Both the position numbers and the translations under genes were made by a program. Source: Microvirga vignae (GTDB lineage: Bacteria > Pseudomonadota > Alphaproteobacteria > Rhizobiales > Beijerinckiaceae). Taken from it: a stretch of 64,000 nucleotides of DNA. This document shows, one piece after another, positions 63,597 to 64,000 of the stretch (its first letter is position 1; every line of letters begins with the position of its first letter). The notes beneath the pieces are model-generated. The model saw only the letters and a program-made list of their open reading frames with translations, ran no database searches and had not been told where the DNA came from. Location of the stretch: positions 484-64,483 of the forward strand of contig NZ_LCYG01000087.1 of the NCBI RefSeq assembly GCF_001017175.1. The letters run 5' to 3'.

Positions 63597-63685
63597 CGCG
63601 AGGAACCTTTCGTGACCTGAGCCCCTCCTTCGTAAGGAGCGCTCCGCTGTGCGTAAAGGTGCGTGAAGCCGCCATCCATATCTTC

Positions 63686-63718
63686 CTTTCAGGGATCGAC
63701 GCCCTATCGTCCTGAAAG
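63686..63718 (+). promoter_or_regulatory. Inverted repeat upstream of the PPK2 gene
   Basis: CTTTCAGG (63686-63693) and CCTGAAAG (63711-63718) are perfect complements 17 bases apart and end 18 bases before the ATG. Could be an operator or leader hairpin; no factor can be named. Confidence 0.3.
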
Positions 63719-63736
63719 AACCGAGGAGTGCCAGGA

Positions 63737-64000
63737 ATGATGGATCGCACGCACAGCATCATCGCGAAACTGCGGGTCAAGCCGGGAGAACGTGTGAAGC
63801 TGAAGGAGCGAGATCCACGGGATTCCAGCCTCTTCGGCGACGAGCAGGACACAAAAGCCGCGACCGCCACCCTCGCAGAGGACATCGATGTGCTGCAGGA
63901 CAGCCTTTATGCGGAGGGCTCGCGCGCCCTCCTCGTCGTCCTTCAGGGGACCGACACCTCCGGTAAGGACGGCACCATCCGCAGCGTCTTCAACGCCACC
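63737..64000 (+). CDS. PPK2-family polyphosphate:nucleotide phosphotransferase, N-terminal part, runs off right edge
   Basis: 88 codons are visible from ATG 63737 (GAGGAG 8 bases before; the next codon is also ATG). LRVKPGERVKLKERDP and AEDIDVLQDSLYAEGSRALLVVLQGTDTSGKDGTIRSVFNA match the PPK2 N-terminus, with Walker A GTDTSGKDGT. PPK2 enzymes use polyphosphate to phosphorylate nucleoside mono- or diphosphates. The rest lies beyond the window, so subclass cannot be told. Confidence 0.9.
   Translation, partial: MMDRTHSIIAKLRVKPGERVKLKERDPRDSSLFGDEQDTKAATATLAEDIDVLQDSLYAEGSRALLVVLQGTDTSGKDGTIRSVFNAT

Overview
The window looks like chromosome of a high-GC alphaproteobacterium of the order Hyphomicrobiales (Rhizobiales), most probably a Methylobacteriaceae-like genus such as Microvirga or Methylobacterium (inference; no 16S is present). 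Supporting signs are a GTTC-N7-GTTC SOS box before recA, a TTAA-N7-TTAA CtrA box beside cckA, a growth-pole-ring-type giant coiled-coil protein, a PlcP/Agt lipid-remodelling pair with a Pho box, an alphaproteobacterial DksA, and two families of dispersed palindromic repeats. No tRNA, rRNA or CRISPR was seen.

Layout. 0-2.3 kb: N-terminal part of a hemolysin-type (RTX) calcium-binding protein running off the left edge, and a vestigial RTX C-terminus. 2.3-9.8 kb: lipid kinase, GFA protein, secreted VWA protein with Ig-like repeats, alaS, a small outer-membrane-type protein. 9.9-16 kb: recA, cckA, fliO-like gene and dksA. 16-21 kb: YcjF/YcjX pair, a lysozyme-like protein, SixA-type phosphatase, MoxR ATPase. 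21-28.3 kb: PLP sulfur-amino-acid enzyme, repeat-rich gap with an SOS-type promoter, TPR-like protein, Kef-type antiporter, CoxE-type VWA protein (a natural partner for MoxR), stress protein and ferredoxin. 28.6-33.3 kb: 1557-residue growth-pole-ring homologue. 33.5-37.6 kb: complete Mla-type lipid transport operon (permease, ATPase, MCE protein, lipoprotein). 37.6-43.6 kb: dipeptide epimerase, MFS transporter, plcP-agt operon, DMT transporter, XRE-cupin regulator.

43.6-50.6 kb is an accessory island. It lies between an intact diheme cytochrome gene and a truncated, heme-motif-damaged paralogue. It carries small orphan genes, an AT-rich acyltransferase gene split by a 93-bp palindromic element inserted at CTAG, a decayed HK97-type phage portal gene and the C-terminal half of a large serine recombinase.

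50.6-64 kb: cytochrome c556, rhodanese, BON-LysM protein, then a divergent urate-degradation locus: PuuD (urate to hydroxyisourate), HIU hydrolase, and a PuuE-UraD fusion ending in allantoate. An oligopeptide ABC operon (SBP, two permeases, double ATPase) follows, with an internal terminator after the binding protein. Last come a LigD-like protein lacking the ligase domain, a glutathione S-transferase, and the start of a PPK2-type polyphosphate kinase cut by the right edge.
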